A stretch of 64,000 nucleotides of DNA from the NCBI GenBank assembly GCA_023105745.1, contig JALGQZ010000013.1, positions 2,081,501 to 2,145,500 on the forward strand, given 5' to 3'. Source of the stretch: Austropuccinia psidii (lineage: Eukaryota; Basidiomycota; Pucciniomycetes; Pucciniales; Sphaerophragmiaceae). A program made the position numbers and the translations under genes. Below are positions 62,935 through 64,000 of the stretch, one piece after another. How positions within the stretch are numbered: the first letter of the stretch is position 1; every line of letters begins with the position of its first letter. The notes below the pieces were generated by a model. The model had not been told where the DNA came from. It saw nothing but the letters and a program-made list of their open reading frames with translations, and searched no databases.

Positions 62935-64000
62935 TTCCCTACCACCAAAAAAGATTGTACCACAATCTGATATGTGTAATTAGGGTATCATCCACTGTCC
63001 TACCTCTTCAATAGACTTTGTTAGTCTTGAAGCTCAATAATGCTTAACTTTTCTATTTTTCAGGCTTTCTTTCATGTCTGAACCTTCTTAGTAGTTTATC
63101 AGCATTTGTTATATCTTTCTCAAGTAGCCATTCCTCTTCTTGAGTTGAATTTCTATACCTTACAAGGTATTCCCTTTCTTTTTTGTTTCTTGTCCTTCTT
63201 TCTTTAAGGACTTTTACTATTTTCTTTTCCTCTCCTTCTTGCAAGGGGTGAATTTCAAGTGGGGGTTTATTTCTTAGTGGAAATAACTCCTTGTCACTTT
63301 AACTGTAAGTTTTTATCAGGCTTACAGGGAAAGCTAGGTGTTTGTTCATTAGTTCACCTGTGAGTTCCAATTGCACAGCATTGGGTCCATGAAGTGCTTT
63401 TATCATAAATGGTCCTGCAAAGGAATCTTTCGATTTCTTTGGACCTTTTATGTTATTGAAATTAAGGGTTGATACTAGGACCAAGTCTCCTATTCTGAAG
63501 TCAGGTGGCTTATGACTTTTATCCCATCTTTCTTTTTCATATTTGAAAGAGTCTTGCATACATCTGTTTGCATGGTGTCTTGCTTTGTCAAGCATTATCT
63601 TAAAGCTGCTTGCTGTTGGATGTATATCCACTAAGTCCTTTTTGAGGGTATCAGAAGGAAGTCTTGGATTCCAACCTTTTTCTAGCATATCTGGGGTTTT
63701 GCCAGTAGAAGAATGGATTGATGTCTTATATGCCAGTTCAAGAGCTGGTATTAGTGTACACCAATCATGGGTAAAGCCATCAGAATCTTTGAATTCTAGC
63801 CCATAAGCACAGAATCTTCTGATCATGTCCTCTAAGGTCTGTATCATTCTTTCTGCTAAGCCATCAGTTTGAGGATGGTAAGCTGTTTAGAATGATAACT
63901 TTGTTCCAAACAAGTTATGGAGATTTGTCCATAATGCTGAAGTGAACTTTGGGTCTCTGTCACTTATAATATTCTGGAATAAGCCTGTATGGCTAATAAC
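62935..64000 (-). pseudogene. Integrase C-terminus and chromodomain of element B5 (runs off the window)
   Basis: Minus strand. From 64000 to 63848 the core motif region is interrupted by a TAA after the TAYHPQ-like stretch (near 63886). 63847-63299 is open for 182 codons (MIQTLEDMIRRFCAYGLEFK, DFRIGDLVLVSTLNFNNIKG) and stops at 63299. 63244-63053 is a clear chromodomain (IVKVLKERRTRNKKEREYLV, EEEWLLEKDITNADKLLRRF). Stops between the parts show that the copy is broken, but it is the best-kept B chromodomain here. The rest of the element lies beyond the right edge. Confidence 0.85.

Noticed and set aside
1..64000. CRISPR arrays, tRNA or rRNA genes, bacterial operons
   Set aside because: No spaced direct repeats, no cloverleaf with A and B boxes and no rRNA motifs were seen. 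Splice sites and chromoviruses show a eukaryotic nuclear sequence.

Overview
The window looks like AT-rich nuclear DNA of a rust fungus (Pucciniales). The best match I recognise from memory is the transposon-swollen genome type of Austropuccinia psidii (myrtle rust). Three things support this: chromodomain Ty3/gypsy polyproteins of a type I associate with that genome, a decayed basidiomycete Plavaka/Tnp2-type transposase, and short fungal introns (about 50-70 nt, GT...CTGAC-like branch...AG). I could not run a search, so the species is an inference. Layout from left to right: 1-4645 is the 3' half and 3' LTR of a plus-strand family A element (A1), inserted into an LTR of family B (4646-5596). 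5597-7626 is the 5' end of an older A copy (Y), which is cut by a B LTR (7627-9609) belonging to a decayed minus-strand element (internal part 9610-14640). 14700-18600 holds the only GC-richer island. It contains a small two-exon gene for a secreted Ala-rich, Gly/Tyr-rich protein (17137-17455, minus). 19060-20870 is a worn tandem satellite of about 165 bp. 20870-34300 is AT-rich and holds worn coding remnants, including a multi-exon gene relic split by a solo family C LTR (30678-32873, TSD GATTT). 36209-37633 is a solo A LTR (TSD TTTAT) and 37702-39592 a second C LTR. 41417-42891 is a plus-strand pseudogene whose stop codons look like C-to-T changes. 43882-53578 is a nearly intact 9.7-kb family A element (A2): two 1437-bp LTRs and TSD CTAGC. 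It sits inside an older A-like LTR (43168-43881 plus 53579-54210). 54211-57641 holds a short tandem repeat and a decayed Plavaka/Tnp2 transposase. 57642-64000 holds two stacked minus-strand B/C elements. The LTR elements are chromoviruses: Gag with a zinc knuckle, then protease, reverse transcriptase, RNase H, integrase and a C-terminal chromodomain. Family A also carries an extra pre-gag frame. It has no ATG of its own and seems to be expressed by splicing: an intron starting in the LTR R/U5 region and a 68-nt intron. One possible splice would build the ATG at the exon junction. A2 is broken only by one extra A between RNase H and integrase, as far as I can see. Every A copy reads plus and every B/C copy reads minus. 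I saw no tRNA, rRNA or CRISPR. All positions, counts and alignments were made by eye.
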